The notes beneath the pieces were generated by a model. The model searched no databases and had not been told where the DNA came from. It worked only from the letters and a program-made list of their open reading frames with translations. Positions 1 to 7,304 of a stretch of 9,407 nucleotides of DNA are shown here, piece by piece (position 1 is the first letter of the stretch; each line of letters begins with the position of its first letter). Position numbers and translations under genes: made by a program. Source of the stretch: JBBCJT01 sp037190665 (GTDB lineage Bacteria > Pseudomonadota > Alphaproteobacteria > Acetobacterales > Acetobacteraceae); assembly GCA_037190665.1 (NCBI GenBank), contig JBBCJT010000206.1, forward strand, positions 1 to 9,407. Reading direction: 5' to 3'.

Positions 1-210
1 CCGTTCTCGGCGGTCACCGCCTTCGCCGACCCGCATGTCCGCTACGGCCTGCGCTTCCAGCCGGTGATGCCGGTGGCGGAGGTGGAGGAGGCGGCGGAGG
101 AGATACCGGCGGCGGCGCCCGAGGCGGCGGGCGCGCCGGCCGCCGACGCCACCCCGCAGGTGGTCAGCCTGGACGCCTTCCGCCGCCGCAGCACCACGCC
201 CAAGGAGTGA
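1..210 (+). CDS. sspB: SspB-family ClpXP adaptor, C-terminal part (5' end outside window)
   Basis: Frame 1 is open from the first base to TGA at 208-210, giving the last 69 residues of a protein that starts upstream. It opens with PFSAVTAFADPHVRYGLRF, which resembles the last core strand of alphaproteobacterial SspB (pattern 'PF.A.T.F.DP.V.FGL.F'). A flexible acidic and Ala/Pro-rich linker follows (about residues 23-52 of the fragment). The tail ends VVSLDAFRRR plus a few residues. SspB delivers ssrA-tagged and other substrates to ClpXP in the cytoplasm, and a short basic/hydrophobic tail of this kind is the part that docks on ClpX. Neighbour: a fumarase gene starts 4 bases after the stop, an arrangement I recall from other alphaproteobacteria. 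The last codons of this gene carry the ribosome binding site of the fumarase gene. The identification rests on the tail and the last core strand only, because the main domain is not in the window. Confidence 0.8.
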   Translation, partial: PFSAVTAFADPHVRYGLRFQPVMPVAEVEEAAEEIPAAAPEAAGAPAADATPQVVSLDAFRRRSTTPKE

Positions 211-214
211 TCCC

Positions 215-1861
<1,647 letters not shown>

Positions 1862-1870
1862 GCCACGCCC

Positions 1871-2596
1871 GTGCTGCCCCGCATCGCGGATGTCGGCGAG
1901 TGGTTCGCCGTGCTCCGCGATGCGGTGCTGGCCCGCCCTCCGGCGCTTCTGTTCGCGGGAGAGGGCGGGGGGCCGCCCGCCGATGACCGGCTCAACGCCT
2001 ATCTGCTGAAGGCGGCGCTGCTGAGCGCGGCGGCGAGTTTCGTGTTCGAGCGGTTCCAGGCGCAGATGCGCGCCGTGATCGCCGCAAACCCGCATCTGGC
2101 CGCGATGATGGGCACGCTGGACGAGGTACGCGCGGCCGGGGCGCGCGTGCCGGTGGGCTTCGCGATCGTGATCCTCGACCTCGCCATCCACCTCGGTCTG
2201 ATCACGGCCGCGCTGATGCTGCTGCTGCGCCTCGCCGGGCAGCCGTTGCCGGGCTGGCGCGTGCCGCTCGCGGGCGCGCTCGGCGTGTTCGTCTGTCTCC
2301 AGGTCTGGCGGCTCGCGGCCAACTGGGGGTCGCTGAAGATCGTTCCGTGGATGATGGACCCGTCGCCCTGGTCGCAGCTGGTCCGGCTCCCGGTTCTGCT
2401 GATCTGGCTGGGCAACTTCGCGATGCCGGCCATCGCCCTGGGGCGCACGACCCGCGCGCTCGCGCCCGGCCTCGCCCGGCCGATGCTGCTCGGCATCCTC
2501 GCCTACGTGGCGACCTTTCTCATCGCGCTCGCGATCACGATCTCCGGTCTCGAGGCGGCCATTCTGCGCGTGTTCGCCCTGCCGGCCGAACAGTAG
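1871..2596 (+). CDS. Integral membrane protein of unknown function, about 5 transmembrane segments
   Basis: I do not recognise a family for this 241-residue protein. Residues 1-40 are mixed, with a Gly/Pro-rich turn (30-37). Hydrophobic stretches lie at about 43-60 (weak), 95-121, 130-150, 172-190 and 204-226, so four to five inner-membrane helices are likely. The segment NWGSLKIVPWMMDPSPW (151-167) between helices 3 and 4 is the most distinctive loop and may be re-entrant or interfacial. The general shape, a soluble N-terminal part followed by a helical bundle, is Yip1-like, but that is only a resemblance. The start is uncertain: GTG at 1871 is 9 bases after the fumarase stop, with a GGAG at 1855-1858 somewhat far upstream, and later GTG codons are possible. 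It sits in the same reading frame as the fumarase, separated by one UAG. Codon pattern matches its neighbours. Probably cotranscribed with the fumarase and the DUF1272 gene. Confidence 0.75.
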   Translation: MLPRIADVGEWFAVLRDAVLARPPALLFAGEGGGPPADDRLNAYLLKAALLSAAASFVFERFQAQMRAVIAANPHLAAMMGTLDEVRAAGARVPVGFAIVILDLAIHLGLITAALMLLLRLAGQPLPGWRVPLAGALGVFVCLQVWRLAANWGSLKIVPWMMDPSPWSQLVRLPVLLIWLGNFAMPAIALGRTTRALAPGLARPMLLGILAYVATFLIALAITISGLEAAILRVFALPAEQ

Positions 2597-2600
2597 CAAG

Positions 2601-2606
2601 AGGAGG
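2601..2606 (+). promoter_or_regulatory. Strong Shine-Dalgarno site for the DUF1272 gene
   Basis: AGGAGG lies 5 bases before ATG 2612 and fixes that start. It is one of the strongest ribosome binding sites in the window, in the 15-base gap after the membrane protein stop, so the small protein may be translated well independently of its upstream neighbours. Confidence 0.75.
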
Positions 2607-2611
2607 CACCG

Positions 2612-2869
2612 ATGCTCGCCCTGCGCCCCAACTGCGAATGCTGCGGCCGGGACCTGCCGCCGGACAGCCGCGACGCGCTGATCTGCTCCTTCGAATGCAC
2701 CTGGTGCACGGATTGCGCCGCCACCCGGCTTCCGGGCGGCCTGTGCATCAACTGCGGCGGGGAGCTGGTGCGCCGCCCGATCCGGCCCGCCGCGAAGCTG
2801 GCGACGCACCCGGCCTCGACCGAGCGGATCCACCGGCCCGAGCGCTGCGGCGGCCCGGCGGTCGCGTAG
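2612..2869 (+). CDS. DUF1272 family small cysteine-rich (probable zinc-binding) protein
   Basis: This 85-residue protein matches the DUF1272 pattern, which begins with RPNCECCGRDLP and continues with ALICSFECTWCTDC and INCGGELVRRP. Eight cysteines sit in order at 8, 10, 11, 25, 29, 32, 35 and 45, with another at 48. The paired C-x2-C arrangements suggest one or two structural zinc sites, a treble-clef-like fold. The C-terminal part (about 55-85) is basic and Pro-rich and ends without a recognisable domain. The family has no established function; a nucleic-acid or protein binding role is only inferred from the zinc ribbon look. The start at ATG 2612 is set by AGGAGG 5 bases upstream. A VOC-fold gene follows after 62 bases. 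I recall such pairs in other proteobacteria, but this cannot be shown from the window. Confidence 0.88.
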   Translation: MLALRPNCECCGRDLPPDSRDALICSFECTWCTDCAATRLPGGLCINCGGELVRRPIRPAAKLATHPASTERIHRPERCGGPAVA

Positions 2870-2931
2870 CGGGAGGCTGCCCCGGCGGCTGCGGGCGAGA
2901 CAGGCGCGCCCGGCCACGCTAAACGCGAGCC

Positions 2932-3336
2932 ATGCGCCTGACCGTGGACCGGCTCGACCACATCGTCCTGAACTGCCGCGACGTCGAGATGATGGCGTCC
3001 TGGTACCAGCGCGTGCTGGGCATGGAGCGGGAGGAGTTCGGCCCCGAGAACCGCACCGCGCTGCGCTTCGGGGGGCAGAAGATCAACCTCCGCCCCGTCG
3101 CCGCGCCGGTGGAGGAGTGGTTCACCGGCCGCACCCCGGCCCCGGGCAGCGCCGACCTGTGCTTCGTCGTCGCCGTCACTGCCGAACACGTGGTCGAGCA
3201 TCTGCGCGAATGCGGTGTGGCGATCGAGGAGGGGCCGGCCGCGAAGTTCGGGGCGCTGGGCCCGATCATCTCCGTCTACTGCCGCGATCCGGACGGCAAC
3301 CTCGTCGAGATCGCCTCCTACCTCGAAAGCGCCTGA
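2932..3336 (+). CDS. VOC (glyoxalase/bleomycin resistance) family protein, GLOD5-like
   Basis: A 134-residue single-chain VOC protein with two beta-alpha-beta-beta-beta repeats, at about residues 5-55 and 73-132. It begins LDHIVLNCRDVEMMASWY, carries RVLGMEREEFG and FGGQKINL in the first half, and ends GPIISVYCRDPDGNLVEIASY, which closely follows the animal GLOD5 protein pattern. H10 and E126 occupy the usual metal-ligand positions of the fold, so a divalent metal enzyme is likely. Family members include glyoxalase I, dioxygenases and antibiotic-binding proteins, and GLOD5 itself has no firm substrate, so no reaction is assigned. The ATG start is well placed for the fold, but the upstream ribosome site is weak. 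The stop is only 4 bases before the queuosine transporter gene, so the two are probably cotranscribed. Confidence 0.9.
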   Translation: MRLTVDRLDHIVLNCRDVEMMASWYQRVLGMEREEFGPENRTALRFGGQKINLRPVAAPVEEWFTGRTPAPGSADLCFVVAVTAEHVVEHLRECGVAIEEGPAAKFGALGPIISVYCRDPDGNLVEIASYLESA

Positions 3337-3340
3337 CGCC

Positions 3341-3877
3341 ATGGCCCGCCGGATCGGCCTGCTCGCCTTCACCCTGTTCCTGCTCTGCATCCCCATCGCC
3401 AACTGGCTGATCGGCAATGTGGGCACGGTCTGCGTGCCGCAGGGGCCGTGCCTGATCCCGGTCGCGCCCGGGCTGATGGCGCCGTCCGGCGTGGCGATGG
3501 TGGGCCTCGCGCTGGTGCTGCGGGACGTGGTGCAGCGGACGCTGGGCGCCTGGGCGAGCCTGCTCGCCATCGGCATCGGCGCGCTGCTGTCCGCCTTCGT
3601 GGCACCCGGGCCGTTGGTGGTCGCCTCCGCCGTCGCCTTCCTGCTCAGCGAGCTGGCGGATTTCTCCGTCTACACGCCGCTGCAGCGCCGCCGCCTGCTG
3701 CTGGCGGTGATCGCCTCGACCTTCGTCGGGCTGGTGATCGATTCCATCGCCTTCCTGTGGCTCGCTTTCGGCAGCCTCGATTTCCTGGCCGGGCAGGTGG
3801 TGGGCAAGGTCTGGGGTGCTGTGGTGGCGCTGCCGCTGATCCGCCTCGTCCGCCGGGTGGCCCCCGTCCCGGCGTGA
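3341..3877 (+). CDS. yhhQ: Queuosine precursor transporter, VUT family (YhhQ/DUF165-like)
   Basis: A 178-residue, very hydrophobic protein with about six membrane segments (roughly 5-24, 45-60, 70-88, 91-108, 120-143, 147-170). Features that fit the VUT/YhhQ family are NW at 21-22, the RD pair in LVLRDVVQR (61-62), SELADFSVYTPLQRRR (103-118), an in-membrane aspartate at 134 and GQVVGKVW (151-158). E. coli YhhQ imports preQ0 and preQ1 across the inner membrane, and the location directly before queA-tgt-queF strongly supports the same role here. It is shorter than E. coli YhhQ (about 220 residues), as in the alphaproteobacterial members I recall. The ATG at 3341 is chosen because an upstream extension in the same frame reads antisense-like Arg/Ser-rich text inside the VOC gene. 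The Shine-Dalgarno is weak, so translation is probably coupled to the VOC gene 4 bases upstream. The stop overlaps the queA start (GTGA). Confidence 0.85.
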   Translation: MARRIGLLAFTLFLLCIPIANWLIGNVGTVCVPQGPCLIPVAPGLMAPSGVAMVGLALVLRDVVQRTLGAWASLLAIGIGALLSAFVAPGPLVVASAVAFLLSELADFSVYTPLQRRRLLLAVIASTFVGLVIDSIAFLWLAFGSLDFLAGQVVGKVWGAVVALPLIRLVRRVAPVPA

Positions 3878-4884
3878 AGGCCGCCGACTTCGATTTCGAC
3901 CTGCCCGCCGACCGCATCGCCCATCACCCGGCCCGGCCGCGCGATGCGGCGCGGCTGCTGCACGTCGCCGCCACGGGCCTGTCCGACCGGCATGTGCGGG
4001 ACTTGCCGTCGCTGCTGCAACCGGGCGACCTGCTGGTGGTCAACGACACCAGGGTGATCCCCGCCCAGCTCGAAGGGCTGCGCGGTGGCGCCCGGATCGG
4101 GGTGACGCTGGACCGCCCGCTGCCCGATGGCGGCTGGCACGCGCTGGTGCGCAACGCGAAGCGCATCGCCGTGGGCGATACCATCGCCTTTCCCGGCGAC
4201 GTGACCGCGACGGTGCGCGCGAAGCCCGATGGCGGGACCGCGATCCTCGACTTCGCCGGCGACCCGACGCGCGCGGGCCAGCTCGCCCTGCCGCCCGATA
4301 TCGACCGGCCGCAGGGGCCGACCTCGGAGGACGCCGCGGACTACCAGACCGTCTTCGCCGCCCGCCCCGGCGCCGTCGCCGCACCGACCGCCGCGCTGCA
4401 CTTCACGCCCGCGCTGCTCGATGCGCTCGCCGCCCGCGGCGTCGGCCGCGCTACCGTCACGCTGCATGTCGGCGCCGGCACCTTCCTGCCCGTGCGCGCC
4501 GAGGCGCTGGCGGACCACCGCATGCACCCGGAGCGGGGCGAGATCGGCGAGGAGGCCGCCACGGCCATCGCCGCCGCGCGCGCGGCGGGCGGGCGCATCG
4601 TCGCCGTCGGCACCACGGCGCTGCGGCTGCTGGAGACGGCGGCGGACGCGGATGGGCGTATCGCGCCGTGGTCGGGCGAGACCGACCTGTTCATCCTGCC
4701 CGGCCACCGCTTCCGCAGCGCGGACATGCTGATGACCAACTTCCATCTGCCGCGCTCGACGCTGTTCATGCTCGTCTGCGCCTTCGCCGGCACCGGGCGG
4801 ATGCGCGCCGCCTACACGCATGCCATCGCGCGCGGCTACCGCTTCTACAGCTACGGCGATTCCTCGCTGCTGGAGCGGGCATGA
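3874..4884 (+). CDS. queA: S-adenosylmethionine:tRNA ribosyltransferase-isomerase (QueA)
   Basis: QueA transfers and rearranges the ribosyl part of SAM onto preQ1 already in tRNA, giving epoxyqueuosine at position 34. With GTG at 3874 the protein has 336 residues, near the family length, and begins with the typical FDFDLPADRIAHHPARPRD (about 6-24). Further family blocks are LLVVNDTRVIPAQL (53-66), DYQTVFA (156-162), GAVAAPTAALHFTP (166-179), VTLHVGAGTFLPV (195-207), HRMHPE (215-220), AVGTTALRLLE (244-254), MLMTNFHLPRSTLFMLV (285-301) and GYRFYSYGDSSLL (321-333). The upstream part of the open frame is not plausible protein, and no ATG is well placed, so GTG overlapping the transporter stop (GTGA) is preferred. 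The stop overlaps the tgt start (ATGA). Short spacing through the first domain fits alphaproteobacterial QueA proteins. It sits between the transporter and tgt in one transcription unit. Confidence 0.96.
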   Translation: MKAADFDFDLPADRIAHHPARPRDAARLLHVAATGLSDRHVRDLPSLLQPGDLLVVNDTRVIPAQLEGLRGGARIGVTLDRPLPDGGWHALVRNAKRIAVGDTIAFPGDVTATVRAKPDGGTAILDFAGDPTRAGQLALPPDIDRPQGPTSEDAADYQTVFAARPGAVAAPTAALHFTPALLDALAARGVGRATVTLHVGAGTFLPVRAEALADHRMHPERGEIGEEAATAIAAARAAGGRIVAVGTTALRLLETAADADGRIAPWSGETDLFILPGHRFRSADMLMTNFHLPRSTLFMLVCAFAGTGRMRAAYTHAIARGYRFYSYGDSSLLERA

Positions 4885-6002
4885 ACGGATTCGGCTTCAC
4901 GCTCGCCGCGACCGACGGACGCGCGCGCGCCGGCACCGTGCGCACGGCGCATGGCGACTACGACACGCCCGTCTTCATGCCCGTGGGCACCGCCGGCACG
5001 GTGAAGGCGATGACGGCGGATGCGGTGCGCTCGACCGGCGCGCGCGTCGTGCTCGGCAACACCTATCACCTGATGCTGCGCCCCGGCGCGGAGCGCGTCG
5101 CCGCCATGGGCGGGCTGCACCGGATGATGGACTGGCCGGGCCCGATCCTGACCGATTCCGGCGGGTTCCAGGTGATGTCGCTGGCGAAGCTGCGGAAGAT
5201 CGACGAGCAGGGCGTGACCTTCAGCAGCCATATCGACGGCAGCAAGCATCACCTGTCGCCGGAAAGCTCCATGGCGATCCAGCACGCGCTGGATGCGACC
5301 ATCACCATGGCCTTCGACGAGTGCACGCCGTTCCCGGCGACCGAGGATGTCGCGCGCGCCTCGATGGAGCTGTCGATGCGCTGGGCCGCCCGCAGCCGGG
5401 CCGCGTTCGCGGAACGCCCGGGCTACGCGCTGTTCGGCATCCAGCAGGGCAGCGTCTTCCCCGACCTGCGCGCGCGTTCCACGGATGCACTGCTGGGGAT
5501 CGGCTTCGACGGCTATGCCATCGGCGGCCTCGCGGTGGGGGAAGGGCAGGCGGCGATGTTCGCCACGCTCGATATCTGCGTGCCCCCGCTGCCGGCCGAC
5601 CGCCCGCGCTACCTCATGGGCGTGGGCACGCCGGACGACCTGCTCGGGTCCGTGCTGCGCGGGGTGGACATGTTCGATTGCGTGATGCCCACGCGCGCCG
5701 GCCGCACCGCGCGCGCCTTCACCTCGCGCGGCATCCTCAACCTGCGCAACGCCCGCTTCGCAGACGATGGCGGTCCGCTCGACCCCGGCTGCGCCTGCCC
5801 GGCCTGCGCGAGGCATGCGCGCGCCTACCTGCATCACCTGTTCCGCTGCGAGGAGATGCTGGGCCCGATGCTGCTCACCTGGCACAACCTGACCTATTAT
5901 CAGTCGCTGATGGCCGGGCTGCGCGCGGCGATCCTGGAAGGGCGCGCCGAAGCTTACGCCGCAGAGGCGCGCGCACGCTGGGCCGAAGGAGACACGACAT
6001 GA
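4881..6002 (+). CDS. tgt: tRNA-guanine transglycosylase (queuine/preQ1 tRNA-ribosyltransferase)
   Basis: Tgt exchanges guanine 34 of tRNAs with a GUN anticodon for preQ1. The 373-residue protein is complete. Catalytic and binding residues align with the Zymomonas enzyme with a constant offset of 14 in the second half: D266 in MFDCVMPTR is the nucleophile (D280), Q189 in FGIQQG is Q203, GGLAVGE spans 215-221, and D146 in FDECTP is D156. D92 in TDSGGFQ is the general acid/base position (D102). The zinc site is C304, C306, C309 and H335 (C318, C320, C323, H349). ATG 4881 overlaps the queA stop (ATGA) and has GGAG at 4872-4875. The longer upstream open frame is out-of-frame queA sequence. The stop overlaps the queF start (ATGA). 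No residue expected for a bacterial-type enzyme is missing. Confidence 0.97.
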   Translation: MNGFGFTLAATDGRARAGTVRTAHGDYDTPVFMPVGTAGTVKAMTADAVRSTGARVVLGNTYHLMLRPGAERVAAMGGLHRMMDWPGPILTDSGGFQVMSLAKLRKIDEQGVTFSSHIDGSKHHLSPESSMAIQHALDATITMAFDECTPFPATEDVARASMELSMRWAARSRAAFAERPGYALFGIQQGSVFPDLRARSTDALLGIGFDGYAIGGLAVGEGQAAMFATLDICVPPLPADRPRYLMGVGTPDDLLGSVLRGVDMFDCVMPTRAGRTARAFTSRGILNLRNARFADDGGPLDPGCACPACARHARAYLHHLFRCEEMLGPMLLTWHNLTYYQSLMAGLRAAILEGRAEAYAAEARARWAEGDTT

Positions 6003-6460
6003 CCGAGGATTACAGCGGCCTGACCCAGCTCGGCCGCACGACAGGCGTGCCGGCGAGCCCGGCGCAGGCGGTGCTGGAACGAGTGCCCAATCCGCACAAG
6101 GATACGCGCTATCTGGTGCGCTTCGCCTGTCCGGAGTTCACCTCGCTCTGCCCGCTGACCGGCCAGCCCGATTTCGCGCATCTCGTGATCGACTACGTGC
6201 CGGACGTATGGCTGGTCGAGAGCAAGTCGCTGAAGCTCTACCTCTCTGCCTTCCGTAATCACGGCGCCTTCCACGAGGCGTGCACGCTGGATGTGGGCAA
6301 GCGGCTGGTTGGGCTGCTCGCGCCGCACTACCTGCGCATCGGTGGCTACTGGTACCCGCGCGGAGGCATGCCGATCGACGTGTTCTGGCAGTCCGGCGCG
6401 CCGCCCGAAGGCGTGTGGCTGCCGGAACAGGGCGTCGCACCGTATCGCGGCCGGGGCTGA
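5999..6460 (+). CDS. queF: NADPH-dependent 7-cyano-7-deazaguanine reductase (QueF), short type
   Basis: QueF reduces the nitrile of preQ0 to the aminomethyl group of preQ1 using NADPH, the step before Tgt. The 153-residue length is that of the single-domain (B. subtilis-like) class rather than the double-domain E. coli class. The catalytic cysteine is C51 in FTSLCPLTGQPDFA, with the partner D58. The family signature ESKSLKLYL is at 74-82, and the substrate-binding FHE at 91-93. The end (IDVFWQSG, residues 126-133) is the expected last strand of the tunnelling fold. ATG 5999 overlaps the tgt stop and is backed by AAGGAG at 5986-5991. The short class assembles as a multi-subunit tunnel-fold enzyme. 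As the last gene of the queuosine cassette it shows that the cell can use preQ0, imported or made de novo, not only preQ1 or queuine. Confidence 0.96.
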   Translation: MTEDYSGLTQLGRTTGVPASPAQAVLERVPNPHKDTRYLVRFACPEFTSLCPLTGQPDFAHLVIDYVPDVWLVESKSLKLYLSAFRNHGAFHEACTLDVGKRLVGLLAPHYLRIGGYWYPRGGMPIDVFWQSGAPPEGVWLPEQGVAPYRGRG

Positions 6461-6477
6461 CGTCGCGCATAGTCGCC

Positions 6478-6493
6478 CCGTCGCGAGACGGAG
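6478..6493 (+). promoter_or_regulatory. Ribosome binding site of the DJ-1/PfpI gene, within a small hairpin
   Basis: GGAG at 6490-6493 lies 7 bases before ATG 6501 and sets that start. The bases CCGTC (6478-6482) and GACGG (6487-6491) can pair around a GCGA loop of the stable GNRA type, covering the first half of the ribosome site. Whether it has any effect is inference; five base pairs in GC-rich DNA can arise by chance. Confidence 0.4.
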
Positions 6494-6500
6494 CGGTTCC

Positions 6501-7172
6501 ATGCGCATCGGCTTCCTGGTCTTCCCCCGACTGACCCAGCTCGACCTGACGGGCCCCTATGAGGTGCTGGCGCGCCTGCCGGGCGCGGTGCCGCGGCTGG
6601 TGTGGAAGACCACCGAGCCGATCGCGGCCGATACCGGACTGACGCTGGTGCCGCACGAGAGCTTCGCGGACTGCGCGCAGCTCGACATGCTGGTGGTGCC
6701 CGGCGGGCCGGGCACGGGGGACGCGGCCGAGGACCCGGAGGTGGTCGCCTTCGTCCGCCGGCAGGCGGAGGGCGCGCGCTACATCACCTCGGTCTGCACC
6801 GGCGCGCTGATCCTCGGTGCGGCCGGGTTGCTGAAGGGGCGGCGGGCGACCACGCACTGGGCCGCGCATCACTGGCTCGCACGGCTCGGTGCGACGCCGG
6901 TGAAGGCGCGGGTGGTGCGCGATAGCAACCTGTTCACCGGCGGCGGCGTGACGGCGGGGATCGACTTCGCACTCACCATCGTCGCGGAGGTCGCGGGACC
7001 GGAGGTCGCGCAGGCGATCCAGTTGCAGATCGAGTACGCGCCCGCCCCGCCATTCGCCGCCGGCTCGCCGGAGACGGCGCCCGGATCGGTGCTGGAGGCG
7101 GTGCGCGCCCGGGGCGCCGCGATGCGCGCGCAGCGTGAGGCGATGGTGGACCGGATCGCCGCCCGTCTGTAG
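6501..7172 (+). CDS. DJ-1/PfpI family protein, isonitrile hydratase-like
   Basis: A 223-residue single-domain protein of the DJ-1/PfpI (class I glutamine amidotransferase-like) superfamily. It begins MRIGFLVFPRLTQLDLTGPY and has the nucleophile elbow SVCTGALILGAAGLL with C99. It continues with RRATTHWAAHHWL (114-126) and GGGVTAGIDFAL (about 152-163). D15, C99 and T100 match the residues D17, C101 and T102 reported as important in Pseudomonas putida isonitrile hydratase (InhA, 228 residues), with a constant offset of 2. That enzyme hydrates isonitriles to N-substituted formamides. Close relatives are also the N-terminal sensing domains of AraC-type regulators, but no DNA-binding domain follows here. 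The real substrate is unknown. The start has GGAG 7 bases upstream, and the gene follows queF after 40 bases, so it may share its transcript. No link to queuosine is known to me. Confidence 0.9.
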   Translation: MRIGFLVFPRLTQLDLTGPYEVLARLPGAVPRLVWKTTEPIAADTGLTLVPHESFADCAQLDMLVVPGGPGTGDAAEDPEVVAFVRRQAEGARYITSVCTGALILGAAGLLKGRRATTHWAAHHWLARLGATPVKARVVRDSNLFTGGGVTAGIDFALTIVAEVAGPEVAQAIQLQIEYAPAPPFAAGSPETAPGSVLEAVRARGAAMRAQREAMVDRIAARL

Positions 7173-7228
7173 GCGGCCCGGCCGCCCGGGGTCTGAACCT
7201 ACCGCACAGCCCATGCAACCAATGCTGA

Positions 7229-7252
7229 GCTCAAGGCATTACAGCCTTGAGC
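7229..7252. repeat. Perfect inverted repeat, 9-bp arms, in the gap before the kinase
   Basis: GCTCAAGGC (7229-7237) and GCCTTGAGC (7244-7252) pair perfectly around a six-base ATTACA loop. It lies in the 132-base gap between the DJ-1 gene and the kinase (7173-7304), which is less GC-rich than the genes. No run of T follows on either strand, so it is not a standard intrinsic terminator. It could be a Rho-dependent or atypical terminator, a leader hairpin in the kinase mRNA, or an operator. A second small stem (GGCGGC 7172-7177 with GCCGCC 7181-7186) sits directly behind the DJ-1 stop. I could not find a convincing sigma-70 or EcfG-type promoter in this gap. Confidence 0.6.
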
Positions 7253-7304
7253 CTGTTCGCTCGTTGGTGCGCTACTTGGGTTTGCTGAGGGAAACGACCC
7301 GTCG

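Noticed and set aside
2870..2931. Possible preQ1 riboswitch or terminator upstream of the VOC/queuosine unit
   Set aside because: The 62-base gap is GC-rich, with no A-rich tail or H-type pseudoknot pattern and only weak wobble-containing stems.
3670..5885. Long minus-strand open frames (383 and 344 codons) opposite queA and tgt
   Set aside because: They mirror well-conserved enzymes and show no recognisable motif or ribosome binding site.
7173..7304. EcfG-type (GGAAC...CGTT) promoter before the kinase
   Set aside because: CGTT occurs at 7262-7265 but there is no GGAAC-like box 16-17 bases upstream.
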